Shown here: piece after piece, positions 33,536 to 43,800 of the stretch
Layout: the number at the start of each line of letters is the position of its first letter
How positions within the stretch are numbered: the first letter of the stretch is position 1
From: UBA2020 sp964551435
Lineage (GTDB): Bacteria; Pseudomonadota; Alphaproteobacteria; Micavibrionales; UBA2020
NCBI GenBank assembly: GCA_964551435.1
Contig: CAZKBS010000006.1
Coordinates: forward strand, 38,426 to 102,425
Direction: 5' to 3'
DNA length: 64,000 nt
Made by a program: the position numbers and the translations under genes
Notes under the pieces: model-generated
Told to the model about the DNA's origin: nothing
Seen by the model: only the letters and a program-made list of their open reading frames with translations
The model's database searches: none

Positions 33536-34147
33536 ATGATCCGTAAGAAAAAAAACGTCAAAAAATCGTTGTTCTCGGCCCTAGCCGCGATCGCCATCGT
33601 GGCGTCCTGCGCGGCGCAGGCGCATGCCGAAGAGACTGCGCCAAGCCCTGAAAGTACGGTCGTCAAACAGCGCGTGGAGACGATTACAACAACCCGCCAG
33701 ATGTTGCCGCCGACCGGCACGCGCCTTGTCAATTTGATGGATTTTGATGCCAACGGAGATGGCATTCTCTCGACGCGCGAAGTCGGTGAAATGCTGTTCA
33801 AGTTGTTTGACGGTGACGGTAACGGGCTTATCGATAACGTCGAGTATGAAAAGCGTAACGTCATGAGTGTCGTGCCCATGGAAAAAGAAACCGTGGTTCA
33901 ATACGATTTTGATAACGACGGTCTGCCAGATAAAGTCGAGCGGGCGCATGAAACCTTCATGGAAAAAACGCAGCTCAGCCGCTTTGACTTTGTCGGCGAT
34001 GGCCTTTCCCCGAGGGATTTTATGGGGAAAAGCTTCATGCGGGTCGATATCAACCGCAGCCGCTTTATTGAACTGAATGAATGGCGCGGCGCCTATGACG
34101 AATCCATCAACCAGAAAAACCAGAAACAAGTACTTTTCAACCGCTGA
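33536..34147 (+). CDS. Exported EF-hand protein
   Basis: 203 residues from the ATG at 33536, preceded by AAAAGGAG. A signal peptide (KKKNVKK, hydrophobic core, cut after AHA) sends it to the periplasm. Calcium loops are MDFDANGDGILSTREV (about 64-79) and LFDGDGNGLIDNVEYE (about 85-100), both with canonical Asp/Asn/Glu spacing. A third, shortened loop, DFDNDGLPDKVE, follows. The C-terminal part has a further EF-like segment, VDINRSRFIELNEW. Probably a calcium-responsive periplasmic protein. It precedes the lipoprotein and giant RTX genes but has its own terminator. Confidence 0.88.
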   Translation: MIRKKKNVKKSLFSALAAIAIVASCAAQAHAEETAPSPESTVVKQRVETITTTRQMLPPTGTRLVNLMDFDANGDGILSTREVGEMLFKLFDGDGNGLIDNVEYEKRNVMSVVPMEKETVVQYDFDNDGLPDKVERAHETFMEKTQLSRFDFVGDGLSPRDFMGKSFMRVDINRSRFIELNEWRGAYDESINQKNQKQVLFNR

Positions 34148-34160
34148 TGCCGCGGTGATG

Positions 34161-34195
34161 AAAAACCCCGCGCTTTGACAGCGCGGGGTTTTTAT
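34161..34195 (+). terminator. Rho-independent terminator after the EF-hand gene
   Basis: AAAAACCCCGCGC and GCGCGGGGTTTTT pair across TTTGACA, ending in a T-run, 14 bases after the stop codon. Confidence 0.92.
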
Positions 34196-34258
34196 TTGAA
34201 CAAAAAGCGTTTTTGCGCGTTGGTATTGCAGGTTTGATTTTTAAAAAGGAGACGGCCG

Positions 34259-34516
34259 ATGACTCGCCATGACAAAAAAACACCCCGCATGATTCCTGTT
34301 GTTATTCCCGCGGCGGCCATCGCATGCCTGCTGACGCTGGGCGCGTGCAGTGATATGAGCCGCACGCAGCAGCGCACACTGTCGGGCGCCGCCATTGGTG
34401 CAGGCGTCGGCACCGTGGGCACGGCGATGACCGGCGGCTGTGTCAGCTGCGGCGCTGCGATTGGCGCGGGCGTCGGCGCGGGCGCGGGCTATGTGATCGA
34501 CCGTATGGAAAAGTAA
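34259..34516 (+). CDS. Glycine-zipper outer-membrane lipoprotein
   Basis: 85 residues. A basic N-terminus and hydrophobic stretch end in the lipobox LTLGAC with the lipidated Cys at about 30. The mature part is short: a polar segment with TQQRT, then a glycine zipper (GAAIGAGVGTVGTAM..GAAIGAGVGAGAGYVID). The family (Gly-zipper, SlyB/YMGG-like) is associated with the outer membrane. RBS AAAAGGAG precedes the start. It lies 137 bases before the giant RTX gene. Confidence 0.85.
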   Translation: MTRHDKKTPRMIPVVIPAAAIACLLTLGACSDMSRTQQRTLSGAAIGAGVGTVGTAMTGGCVSCGAAIGAGVGAGAGYVIDRMEK

Positions 34517-34653
34517 AATTTTAACCTCTCGTTTTACGTAATGTTCGGATAATTGCCCTATCCGGACATTCGTGTTTGTATCCCCCTCTCGGCGGCTGTT
34601 AATATGTTCGCACATATTATTTCAGGCTTTTATTTTGTGACGCGGAGAGAGCA

Positions 34654-37600
34654 ATGGCGGTTGTAACGGGCACGAGCGGCGACGATATTCTGAACGGCAC
34701 GTCGCAGGCGGACAAGATTTCCGGTCTGGCCGGTAACGACACGCTGAATGGCGATGCGGGCAACGACACGCTGGACGGCGGTCTGGGCGCGGATACGATG
34801 GCAGGCGGGCTTGGCGACGACCTCTATATCGTCGATGACGCAGGCGACGTCGTGACCGAAAACGCCGGCGAAGGCCGCGACCGTGTGCAGGCATCGATTT
34901 CCTATGCCCTGACCGCGAATGTCGAAGACCTGACCCTGACAGGCACCGCGAATATCAACGCGACAGGCAATGCACTCAATAACACGATTATCGGGAATGC
35001 CGGGGCGAACCGCATCGACGGCGGTGCGGGCGCTGATTACATGGATGGCGGCAAAGGCGATGACACCTATGTCGTCGACGATGCGGGTGATTTTATCAAG
35101 GACGGCGGGGGCATCGATACGGTCGAGGCTTCTGTTTCATGGACGCTGGCGACGGGGTTTGAAAACCTTGTGCTGACGGGCGTGACTGACCTCAACGGTA
35201 CAGGCAATGCAGCGGTCAACACCATCACGGGTAACGACGGCAATAACACCCTTGATGGCGGAAAGGCTAAAGATACGCTGATTGGTGGTCTGGGCGACGA
35301 TACCTACATTGTCGAAACCGTGGGCGATACGGTTATCGAACAGGTGGGCGAGGGTACGGATACCGTACGAAGCTCGATTACCTGGACGCTGGGCGATAAC
35401 CTTGAAAACCTTGTGCTGACAGGTACAGGAAAGATTAATGGTTTCGGCAACGCACTCGATAACGTGCTCACCGGTAACAGTGCGGATAACACCCTTTCTG
35501 GTGGTGCCGGAAACGATACGCTGAATGGCGGCGGGGGTAAGGATACTCTTATCGGCGGCATCGGTGATGATACCTATATCGTCAACGATCTTGTGACGGT
35601 CATCGTCGAACAGGCGGGCGAAGGCACCGATACCATGGTGACTACGATTACTCGCGGTCTTGCCGCGAACGTCGAAAACCTCGTCCTTGCTGGGGCGGAG
35701 GCCATCAACGGTATTGGCAATGCGCTCGATAACGTGATTACCGGTAACGATGCGGCGAATACCATCGATGGCGGCCTGGGCGCCGACACGATGCTGGGCG
35801 GTCTGGGCGATGATGTGTATATCGTCGATAACGTAGGCGATGTCGTGACCGAGTATCTGGGGCAGGGAGCGGCAGATACGGTCCGCGCCAGTGTATCCTA
35901 TACGCTGTCGGCATATGTGGAGAACCTTGTTTTAACAGGTTCGTCAAATATCGACGGTACGGGCAACGGTCTTGATAATACTATTACAGGCAATACGGGC
36001 GTCAATACCCTTGCCGGCAGCACGGGTAATGATACTTACGTTATTCGCAACGCTGCCGCTGTTATCGTTGAGCTGGCGGATGAAGGCACTGATACGGTCG
36101 AGGCCGACTTTAGCTACACGCTGGGCGATAACATCGAAAACCTGACCCTCACGGGCGGCGGGCGTGTGAATGCGACCGGCAACGCGCTGGTCAACGTTCT
36201 GCGCGGTAACGGCGCGGCAAACACGCTGGATGGTGCAGCGGGTGCAGATACGATGATTGGCGGAGCCGGTGATGACGCCTATATCGTTGACGATGAAAAC
36301 GATGTCGTCGATGAACTGGATGGCGAGGGCGAAGATACCGTCTACGCTTCCGTTAACTACATACTGGGCGAAGCCGTTGAAAACCTGATCCTTACCGGTA
36401 ATGCGGATATCAACGGTACGGGCAACAGTCTTGGGAACATCATCGTCGGTAATGATGGCAACAACACGCTGGATGGCGGCACCGGTGCGGATATTCTTAT
36501 GGGCGGTCTTGGCGATGACGTTTATGTTGTCGATGATGTTGGCGATGCGCTCGTCGATACGGGCGGTGTCGATACAGTGCGCGCATCCGTCAGCTGGGTT
36601 CTGACGGCGGGTTTCGAGAACCTCGAACTTACAGGGGCGTCGAATATCAATGCCACCGGTAACGCTGCCGATAATAGCCTGATAGGCAATGATGGCGCCA
36701 ACACGATCAATGGTGCGGGTGGTACGGACTATATGGCGGGCGGCGTGGGCGATGATACATATATCGTCGACAGCGCGGGCGGTACGGTTGTCGAAAATGC
36801 CGATGAAGGCGAAGACACGGTCATATCCTATATTTCCTACAGCCTTGGCGCGAATGTCGAAAACCTGAAGCTTGCAGGTACGGCGGCCATTAACGGCACG
36901 GGTAACGCCTTCAACAACACGCTGACGGGTAACCAGGCGGTCAACACACTGACGGGCGGTCTTGGTGATGATACCTATGTCATCGACAATCCGGATGACG
37001 TGATTGTCGAAGCTGCGGGCGAGGGGATTGATACGGTACGCGCCAGTATTTCCTATACACTGGGCGTCGATCTTGAAAACCTTGTCCTGACGGGAATTTC
37101 CGCCCTCAGTGGCACGGGCAACGGCCTTGATAACATCCTGACGGGCAACGACGGTAATAACACGCTTTCCGGTGCTGGGGGTAACGATACCATCGATGGC
37201 GGCCTTGGCGTCGATGTCATGCTGGGCGGCACGGGCGATGATACGTTCTACGTCGATAACGCCAAAGACACCGTGATTGAACAGGCGGGCGAAGGCAACG
37301 ATACGATTGTTTCCCAGGTGAGCTGGACACTCGGTGCCAATATCGAAAACCTTATTCTAGATGGTACCGAAGATATCAACGGGACCGGCAACGCCTTGGC
37401 AAACGCCATCACAGGTAATTCCGGCAACAATACCATTGATGGTGGCCTTGGCGCGGATGTCATGGACGGTGGCGGCGGCGGCGATGACGTATTCTTTGCC
37501 GACAATGCGGGTGATGTCGTCATTGCTGGCAGCGGTTATGATATCATTTACTCCAGCGTAAACTGGGTGATGGACGTCGATCAGGATGAAGTGAACCTGA

Positions 37601-40600
37601 CAGGTTCAGCCACAACCGTGACCGGGAACGGCATTGCGAATGTGATCCGGGGTAACGACCTTGCGAATAATCTTTCTGGCGGCGGCGGCGACGATATGCT
37701 TTATGGCGGCGCGGGCGATGACCAGCTGAATGGCGGCACCGGCGACGATACGCTGGATGGCGGCACCGGTATCGACGTTCTGACGGGCGGCGATGGTGAC
37801 GATGTGTATTACGTCGATAACGCGCTTGATCTTGTCGTCGAGGCTTTCGACGAGGGGGAGGACACCGTCTATGCGCGCGCCAGCTATACGCTGGGCGCAA
37901 ATATCGAACATCTTTATTTGTTGGGCACTGCCAATATCAATGCGATGGGCAACACGCTGGATAACCACATCAAGGGAAACAGCGGCCGCAATACGCTTTG
38001 GGGGGGGGATGGCAACGATACGATCGACGGCGGCACCGGTGCCGACCGTATGATCGGCGGCATCGGTGACGATACCTATATCGTCGATAATACCGACGAT
38101 GTCATACAGGAATTCTTCGGCGAGGGGGTTGATACGGTTGAGGCTTCTGCGAACTATACGCTTTCCAGCCACGTCGAAAACCTGACCCTGACCGGCGAGG
38201 CTGCCATTAACGGCGCAGGCAACGGTCTGGCCAACGTGATTATTGGCAACAAAGCCGTCAACATCCTCGATGGTGGCGACGGCGATGATACGCTTGACGG
38301 TGGCGAGGGTGCCGATACGATGATCGGCGGTGCTGGCAATGACGTATTTTACGTCGATGACGAAGGTGATGTCGTTATTGATAACAGCGGCGCCTTCGAC
38401 AAGGTATTCAGCAGCGTCAGCTACGTGCTTGGCGCGGGTATCGAAGGGCTGGAGCTTATCGATACATCTAGCATCAATGGCACGGGCAATGCGCTTGATA
38501 ACATTCTTATCGGCAATGTCGGCGACAACAGGCTGGATGGCGGCGCGGGCCGCGACACGATGTCCGGCGGCGAAGGCAATGACACGTATGTTGTCGATAA
38601 CGTCAACGATGTGGTTATCGAGGAGGCGGGAAATACCGGCTCTGCCCTTGATTTCAGCTATGTTGCCAATGGTATTACGATTACCGTTTCCAGCAGCGTT
38701 CAGCTGGATATCATCGAAAGCTCCGTTACCTATACCTTGCCGGAAAACGTAGAAGTATTGCGTCTGACCGGCACAGGCAGCACGAACGGTTTTGGCAACG
38801 ATGGGGATAACATCCTTGCGGGGAGTTCCGGCACGAATACCCTGCGCGGCGGGCTTGGCAACGACTACTATATCGTGACCAGCACCAAACACACTGTCAT
38901 CGAAAATGCGGGCGAGGGAATTGATACCGTCGCAACAACGATCAATTACACGCTCGGTGATCACCTCGAACGCCTTGTGCTGGTTCAGGGGGCCGGAAAG
39001 ATCAACGGTACGGGAAATAACCTCAATAACTACCTCGAAGGAAACGAGGCGGTGAATACGCTTACCGGCGGACAGGGCGACGACATTTATAAAGTTGGCG
39101 CTGGCGATGTGATTATAGAGCGCGCTGGCGAGGGGTATGACGGCGTCATCGCGACGGTCAGCTGGACGCTGGGCGCGAATATCGAAGCTTTGTCGCTGGA
39201 TGAAGAGAGCGGGAATATCAACGCCACAGGTAACGCGCTTGATAACTATATCGAGGGCAATAGCGGCAACAATACCCTCGATGGCGGTACCGGCGCCGAT
39301 ATCATGCTGGGGCTTGAAGGGGATGACACATATATCATCGATAATATCGGTGATAATATTTTTGAAAATGCGGACGAGGGGATCGATACGGTCATTTCCT
39401 CTATTTCCTGGGCCCTGGGCGCGAATTTCGAAAACCTGGTGCTCGCGGACGTAGGTAATATCAACGGCACGGGCAACGACCTCGATAATACGCTCACCGG
39501 AAATGCGGGGCGCAATACGCTGGTTGGCGGGCTTGGTGACGATGTTTACATTGTTCAGAACAGCAATGACGTAGTCGTCGAAGCCTTTGACGAAGGTGAT
39601 GACCATGTGTATTCAAGCGTCAGCTATACGCTGTCCGCAAACGTTGAAAGCTTGACACTGACGGGCACGACGCGCCTCACCGGCGTTGGTAACGATCTGG
39701 ATAACACTATTACCGGCAATGGCGGCGGCAGTACGCTCGAAGGCGGGCTCGGGAATGACACGTATTTTGTCAGCAACGCGAAAGACATCGTGCTTGAACG
39801 CCTGAATGAGGGCTATGATAGGGTTTTCAGCGCGGTCACCTATAAAATCGGCAATCATATCGAATACATCGAGCTGCTGGGCGACCAAAATATCAGCGCG
39901 ACCGGCAACGATCTTGATAACGTGATGATAGGTAACGATGCCAAGAATACGCTTATTGGCGGGAGCGGTAACGATACCCTCAACGGCGGCAGCGGTGCGG
40001 ATTTCATGGATGGCGGCGCGGGCGATGATACCTATTACGTTGACGATGTCGGCGATGCTATCAAAGATTCCGCAGGTATCGATACCGTCATCAGCGAAGT
40101 CAGTTATATTCTGAGCGCGACGCTTGAAAACCTTATCTTGACCGATGGCAATATCAACGGCAAAGGTAACAAGCTGAACAATACCATTATCGGCAGCGAT
40201 GGCGATAACATCATCGATGGCGCCGAAGGCACCGACTACATGGAAGGCGGCAACGGCAGCGATACCTATTACGTCGATAATATCGGTGATGTCGTTGTCG
40301 ATATCGAAGGCGATAATGACCATGTGTTCTCTTCGATTTCCTATGTTTTGTCGGGTGGTATAGAACATCTGACGCTGACCGGAAAAGCCGTCCTGACCGG
40401 GGAGGGGAATGCTGCGGATAACAGCATCACGGGCAACGATGGCAATAACGTGCTATGGGGGCTGGGCGGTCATGATACGATTGATGGCGGCAAGGGCGTC
40501 GATACGATGTTCGGCGGTGCCGGCGACGATACGTACTATGTCGATAACGTCAAGGATGCGATAGTCGAGGAATTTGGTGAAGGCGCCGATTTAGTTATCA

Positions 40601-42990
40601 GCACTGTCTCCTATACGCTGGGTGATTTTGTCGAGAACCTGACGTTGACAGGTAAGGCGGCTCTGACGGCGACGGGCAACAGTGGTGATAACATCCTGAT
40701 CGGCAACACCGGAGCGAACCAGCTTTTTGGCGGCGCGGGTAACGACCTTCTGGATGGCGGCGTGGGCGCCGACAAGATGACGGGCGGCACCGGTGACGAT
40801 ACGTATTACGTCGATAACGTCAAAGATATCGTGACGGAGCTGGCCGGAGAGGGCATCGACAGTGTTTATGCCTCGATCAACTATGTTCTCGGCTCAAACC
40901 TTGAGAACCTGTTCCTGCTCGGCGAGGCCAATATCAACGCCACCGGAAACGCCGCGAATAATACGCTGGTCGGCAACGAAGGTAATAATGTGCTGAATGG
41001 CGGCGCGGGCATCGACCGCATGCGCGGGGGACTTGGTGACGATACCTACTATGTTGATAACGCGGGTGACAGCGTCATCGAATTCGCAAACGAGGGGATT
41101 GATACGGTTTATAGCAACGTATCATATGAACTGTTTGTCAACCTCGAACACCTTTATCTGACGGGCAGCGACAATATCAGCGGCACGGGTAACGTCCTTG
41201 ATAACACGCTTTTCGGGAACGCCGGCGTCAATACGCTGTTCGGCTATGACGGGAACGATTTCCTCGATGGCGGGCTTGGGGCTGATACGTTGGTGGGCGG
41301 GGCCGGCGATGATATCTATGTCGTCGATAACGTAGGCGACGAGATTGTGGAGCTGGCGGACGAGGGGATCGATACCGTACGCGCTTCGGTCAGTTATACG
41401 CTCGGCTTCCAGGTAGAAAATCTGGATCTGACTGGAAAGCTGGCCATCAACGGCACAGGCAACGCGCTTGATAATACGCTTATCGGAAATGCAGCTGTTA
41501 ATATCCTCAGCGGCGGCGACGGCAATGATTATCTGGATGGCGGCATCGGCGCGGACACATTGATCGGCGGCACGGGTGACGATACCTATGTCATAGACAA
41601 CAAGAAAGATGTGATCATCGAAAACCCCGGCGAGGGAATCGATACCATCATCAGCGCCTTTACCATGGTACTAGCGGACGGGCTTGAAAACCTGACCCTG
41701 CGCGAGGGCGTGAAGGGCAAACTCAATGCCACCGGTAATAGCGCTGATAATATTTTGATCGGCAATAGCGGCATCAATACGTTGAACGGTGGCCTTGGTG
41801 CGGATACGATGATCGGCGGCGGCGGCAACGACGTTTATTATGTAGACGATGCGGGCGATGAAGTGATCGAATACGCGGATGAAGGTATCGATCTTGTCTA
41901 TTCCACGGTTTCCTTCGCGCTCGGCCAGCATATCGAAAAACTGACGCTGACGGGTGCGGCGCACATCAACGGCGACGGCAACGACCTCAATAACACCATT
42001 ATCGGCAATATCGGCAATAATACGCTTGATGGCGGCCTTGGCGCGGATCTGCTGGACGGCGGCGCGGGTGACGATACCTATATCGTCGATAATGCCGGCG
42101 ATGTTATCAAGGACAAGAGCGGTATCGATACCGTGCGCGCATCCGTTTCGTGGATGCTGCAAAGCGGCCTTGAAAATCTGGTATTGACGGGGACCGACGA
42201 TATCAACGGTACGGGCAATTCCGCCGTGAATACGCTGGTCGGCAACGACGGGGACAATACCCTCGACGGCGGCGCGGGTAACGATACGCTGTTCGGCGGC
42301 GCGGGCAACGACCGCCTCATCGGTGGCGCCGGTAATGACTCTCTCATCGGCGGCGATGGTGATGATACCTATGTCATCGATACGCTGGGGGACGTGATTA
42401 TAGAGCTGGCGGGCGAGGGCATTGATACTGTCGAAACGCTCGTCAATAACTATACGCTCGGCGCCAATCTTGAAAACCTTGTCATCGGTGGAACGTCGGC
42501 TTTGAGCGCATCGGGTAACGCGCTCGATAACGTCATAACCGGCAACAAGGGCGCGAATACCCTTGATGGCGGTGCAGGTAACGATACGCTGTATGGCGGG
42601 GCGGGCAATGACCGCCTCATTGGTGGCGATGGCGATGATATTCTCTACGGTCAGGACGGCAGCGACACGCTGACGGGCGGCATCGGCGCGGATACTTTTG
42701 TGTTCGAAGCGGCTACCGCCTATAAAGCTCGCGACACGGTCACAGATTTCGATACTGCCGGGGGCGACGTGCTCGACTTGCGCGACCTTCTCGAAATGTA
42801 TGATCCACTGGCGGATAACCTGTCGGATTTCGTGCGTATCGTTGAGAGCAATGGAAATTCGATTGTTTCTGTTGACCGTGACGGCACAGGTACCGGCGCC
42901 GGCCTTGTGCAGATTGTGACATTGCAGGGCGTGACAGGTCTGGGCGATGCGGACGCGTTGGTGCTGTCGGGCAACCTGCTCGCCACCTGA
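34654..42990 (+). CDS. Giant RTX-type calcium-binding repeat protein (2778 residues)
   Basis: No Sec signal. From about residue 10 to 2640 the protein is built of one module repeated 31 times (my hand count). Each has a nonapeptide block of the type NNTLDGGxGADTMxGGxGDD, then TYxVDNxxDxVxExxxEGxDTVxASxSYTL (a span), then xENLxLTGxxxINGTGN. GGxGxDxxx nonapeptides fold as calcium-loaded beta-rolls in the outside medium. The C-terminal 140 residues resemble the serralysin-type secretion end (DTVTDFDTAGGDVLDLRDLL). Export by a type I system is expected. None is adjacent; the nearest is the operon 18 kb away. Likely a surface or adhesive protein; no enzymatic domain is seen. Confidence 0.9.
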   Translation: MAVVTGTSGDDILNGTSQADKISGLAGNDTLNGDAGNDTLDGGLGADTMAGGLGDDLYIVDDAGDVVTENAGEGRDRVQASISYALTANVEDLTLTGTANINATGNALNNTIIGNAGANRIDGGAGADYMDGGKGDDTYVVDDAGDFIKDGGGIDTVEASVSWTLATGFENLVLTGVTDLNGTGNAAVNTITGNDGNNTLDGGKAKDTLIGGLGDDTYIVETVGDTVIEQVGEGTDTVRSSITWTLGDNLENLVLTGTGKINGFGNALDNVLTGNSADNTLSGGAGNDTLNGGGGKDTLIGGIGDDTYIVNDLVTVIVEQAGEGTDTMVTTITRGLAANVENLVLAGAEAINGIGNALDNVITGNDAANTIDGGLGADTMLGGLGDDVYIVDNVGDVVTEYLGQGAADTVRASVSYTLSAYVENLVLTGSSNIDGTGNGLDNTITGNTGVNTLAGSTGNDTYVIRNAAAVIVELADEGTDTVEADFSYTLGDNIENLTLTGGGRVNATGNALVNVLRGNGAANTLDGAAGADTMIGGAGDDAYIVDDENDVVDELDGEGEDTVYASVNYILGEAVENLILTGNADINGTGNSLGNIIVGNDGNNTLDGGTGADILMGGLGDDVYVVDDVGDALVDTGGVDTVRASVSWVLTAGFENLELTGASNINATGNAADNSLIGNDGANTINGAGGTDYMAGGVGDDTYIVDSAGGTVVENADEGEDTVISYISYSLGANVENLKLAGTAAINGTGNAFNNTLTGNQAVNTLTGGLGDDTYVIDNPDDVIVEAAGEGIDTVRASISYTLGVDLENLVLTGISALSGTGNGLDNILTGNDGNNTLSGAGGNDTIDGGLGVDVMLGGTGDDTFYVDNAKDTVIEQAGEGNDTIVSQVSWTLGANIENLILDGTEDINGTGNALANAITGNSGNNTIDGGLGADVMDGGGGGDDVFFADNAGDVVIAGSGYDIIYSSVNWVMDVDQDEVNLTGSATTVTGNGIANVIRGNDLANNLSGGGGDDMLYGGAGDDQLNGGTGDDTLDGGTGIDVLTGGDGDDVYYVDNALDLVVEAFDEGEDTVYARASYTLGANIEHLYLLGTANINAMGNTLDNHIKGNSGRNTLWGGDGNDTIDGGTGADRMIGGIGDDTYIVDNTDDVIQEFFGEGVDTVEASANYTLSSHVENLTLTGEAAINGAGNGLANVIIGNKAVNILDGGDGDDTLDGGEGADTMIGGAGNDVFYVDDEGDVVIDNSGAFDKVFSSVSYVLGAGIEGLELIDTSSINGTGNALDNILIGNVGDNRLDGGAGRDTMSGGEGNDTYVVDNVNDVVIEEAGNTGSALDFSYVANGITITVSSSVQLDIIESSVTYTLPENVEVLRLTGTGSTNGFGNDGDNILAGSSGTNTLRGGLGNDYYIVTSTKHTVIENAGEGIDTVATTINYTLGDHLERLVLVQGAGKINGTGNNLNNYLEGNEAVNTLTGGQGDDIYKVGAGDVIIERAGEGYDGVIATVSWTLGANIEALSLDEESGNINATGNALDNYIEGNSGNNTLDGGTGADIMLGLEGDDTYIIDNIGDNIFENADEGIDTVISSISWALGANFENLVLADVGNINGTGNDLDNTLTGNAGRNTLVGGLGDDVYIVQNSNDVVVEAFDEGDDHVYSSVSYTLSANVESLTLTGTTRLTGVGNDLDNTITGNGGGSTLEGGLGNDTYFVSNAKDIVLERLNEGYDRVFSAVTYKIGNHIEYIELLGDQNISATGNDLDNVMIGNDAKNTLIGGSGNDTLNGGSGADFMDGGAGDDTYYVDDVGDAIKDSAGIDTVISEVSYILSATLENLILTDGNINGKGNKLNNTIIGSDGDNIIDGAEGTDYMEGGNGSDTYYVDNIGDVVVDIEGDNDHVFSSISYVLSGGIEHLTLTGKAVLTGEGNAADNSITGNDGNNVLWGLGGHDTIDGGKGVDTMFGGAGDDTYYVDNVKDAIVEEFGEGADLVISTVSYTLGDFVENLTLTGKAALTATGNSGDNILIGNTGANQLFGGAGNDLLDGGVGADKMTGGTGDDTYYVDNVKDIVTELAGEGIDSVYASINYVLGSNLENLFLLGEANINATGNAANNTLVGNEGNNVLNGGAGIDRMRGGLGDDTYYVDNAGDSVIEFANEGIDTVYSNVSYELFVNLEHLYLTGSDNISGTGNVLDNTLFGNAGVNTLFGYDGNDFLDGGLGADTLVGGAGDDIYVVDNVGDEIVELADEGIDTVRASVSYTLGFQVENLDLTGKLAINGTGNALDNTLIGNAAVNILSGGDGNDYLDGGIGADTLIGGTGDDTYVIDNKKDVIIENPGEGIDTIISAFTMVLADGLENLTLREGVKGKLNATGNSADNILIGNSGINTLNGGLGADTMIGGGGNDVYYVDDAGDEVIEYADEGIDLVYSTVSFALGQHIEKLTLTGAAHINGDGNDLNNTIIGNIGNNTLDGGLGADLLDGGAGDDTYIVDNAGDVIKDKSGIDTVRASVSWMLQSGLENLVLTGTDDINGTGNSAVNTLVGNDGDNTLDGGAGNDTLFGGAGNDRLIGGAGNDSLIGGDGDDTYVIDTLGDVIIELAGEGIDTVETLVNNYTLGANLENLVIGGTSALSASGNALDNVITGNKGANTLDGGAGNDTLYGGAGNDRLIGGDGDDILYGQDGSDTLTGGIGADTFVFEAATAYKARDTVTDFDTAGGDVLDLRDLLEMYDPLADNLSDFVRIVESNGNSIVSVDRDGTGTGAGLVQIVTLQGVTGLGDADALVLSGNLLAT
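34690..42640 (+). repeat. 31 tandem modules of about 84 codons
   Basis: Direct, imperfect tandem repeats inside the giant RTX gene, averaging about 250 bases. The most constant words are GAAAACCTTGT.CTGAC and AACGGCACGGGCAACG. Several units lack part of the nonapeptide block (for example near 36000 and 38850-39100), so the modules are not uniform. Confidence 0.9.
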
Positions 42991-42998
42991 CGTGGCGC

Positions 42999-43565
42999 TT
43001 ATTCGGGTATGACGTAGCGGATATTGATGATTTCCAGCTGTTCGGCCCCTGCCGGGGTGCGGCAGGTGACGGTGTCGCCGACCTGCGCTTTCATCAATGA
43101 TTTGGCCAGCGGTGACAGCCAGCTGATTTTTCCGCCTCCGGCTTCCGCTTCGTCAACGCCGACGATGGTCACGGTATGCTCGCTATCGTCGCTGATGCGC
43201 GCGTAGCTGACGGTGGCACCAAAAAACACGCGGGTCAGCGCCTGCTGTTTTTTCGGGTCGACCACTTCGGCATTTTCCAGCCGTTTCATCAGATAGCGGA
43301 TGCGGCGATCGATTTCGCGCAAACGTTTTTTGCCATAGAGGTAATCGCCGTTTTCACTGCGGTCGCCATTGCCCGCCGCCCATGACACAATTTCAACAAT
43401 TTTCGGACGCTCGTCGGTGACCAGCTGGCGCAGTTCTTCCTGCATCGCGGCGTGACCGGTCGGCGTCATATAATTTTTGACGCTGGCAGGCAGCACGTCG
43501 GGCTGGTCGTCGCGCTCGTCGTCTTCGGCGGCGCTGTCGTTTTCGGTGACGAAGGCTTTGCTCAT
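42999..43565 (-). CDS. greB: Transcript cleavage/elongation factor GreB
   Basis: 188 residues from the ATG at 43565, preceded by AAAGGAAAAG. About 30 acidic residues (SAAEDDERDDQPD) precede the GreB coiled coil, whose tip carries the acidic cleavage residues in GDRSENGDY, followed by the GreB-typical YGKKRLREIDRRIRYLMKRL. The C-terminal FKBP-like domain includes GKISWLSPLAKSLM. GreB rescues backtracked RNA polymerase by stimulating RNA cleavage. The acidic N-terminal extension is unusual. Converges with the RTX gene, stops eight bases apart. Confidence 0.92.
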   Translation of the reverse strand: MSKAFVTENDSAAEDDERDDQPDVLPASVKNYMTPTGHAAMQEELRQLVTDERPKIVEIVSWAAGNGDRSENGDYLYGKKRLREIDRRIRYLMKRLENAEVVDPKKQQALTRVFFGATVSYARISDDSEHTVTIVGVDEAEAGGGKISWLSPLAKSLMKAQVGDTVTCRTPAGAEQLEIINIRYVIPE

Positions 43566-43800
43566 TTCTTTTCCTTTTGTTGTGCGCAGTTTTAACATGT
43601 TCCGGCGGCGATGGGTACGATGTCTTTTTTATGGGCGGGGCGCCCTTATTTTCTTGAAAATAAAGCGTTATTTTCCCAGCCCCGTATCGGCTCGGGTGGG
43701 GGCGTTGCTACGCAGGCGGCTTTATTGTTGCTCTGCCGCCGTGTATGATCGCGATAGTTGACGCCGTGCTATCCGCCATACCGCAGAGATTTAAAATCCC

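Noticed and set aside
37606..39606. 666-codon antisense open frame within the giant RTX gene
   Set aside because: It repeats with the period of the RTX modules and is a by-product of their biased codons; no start signal or known domain.
34690..42640. CRISPR-like array because of the many regular repeats
   Set aside because: The repeats are long, imperfect, keep one reading frame and encode RTX modules; there are no unique spacers or cas genes.
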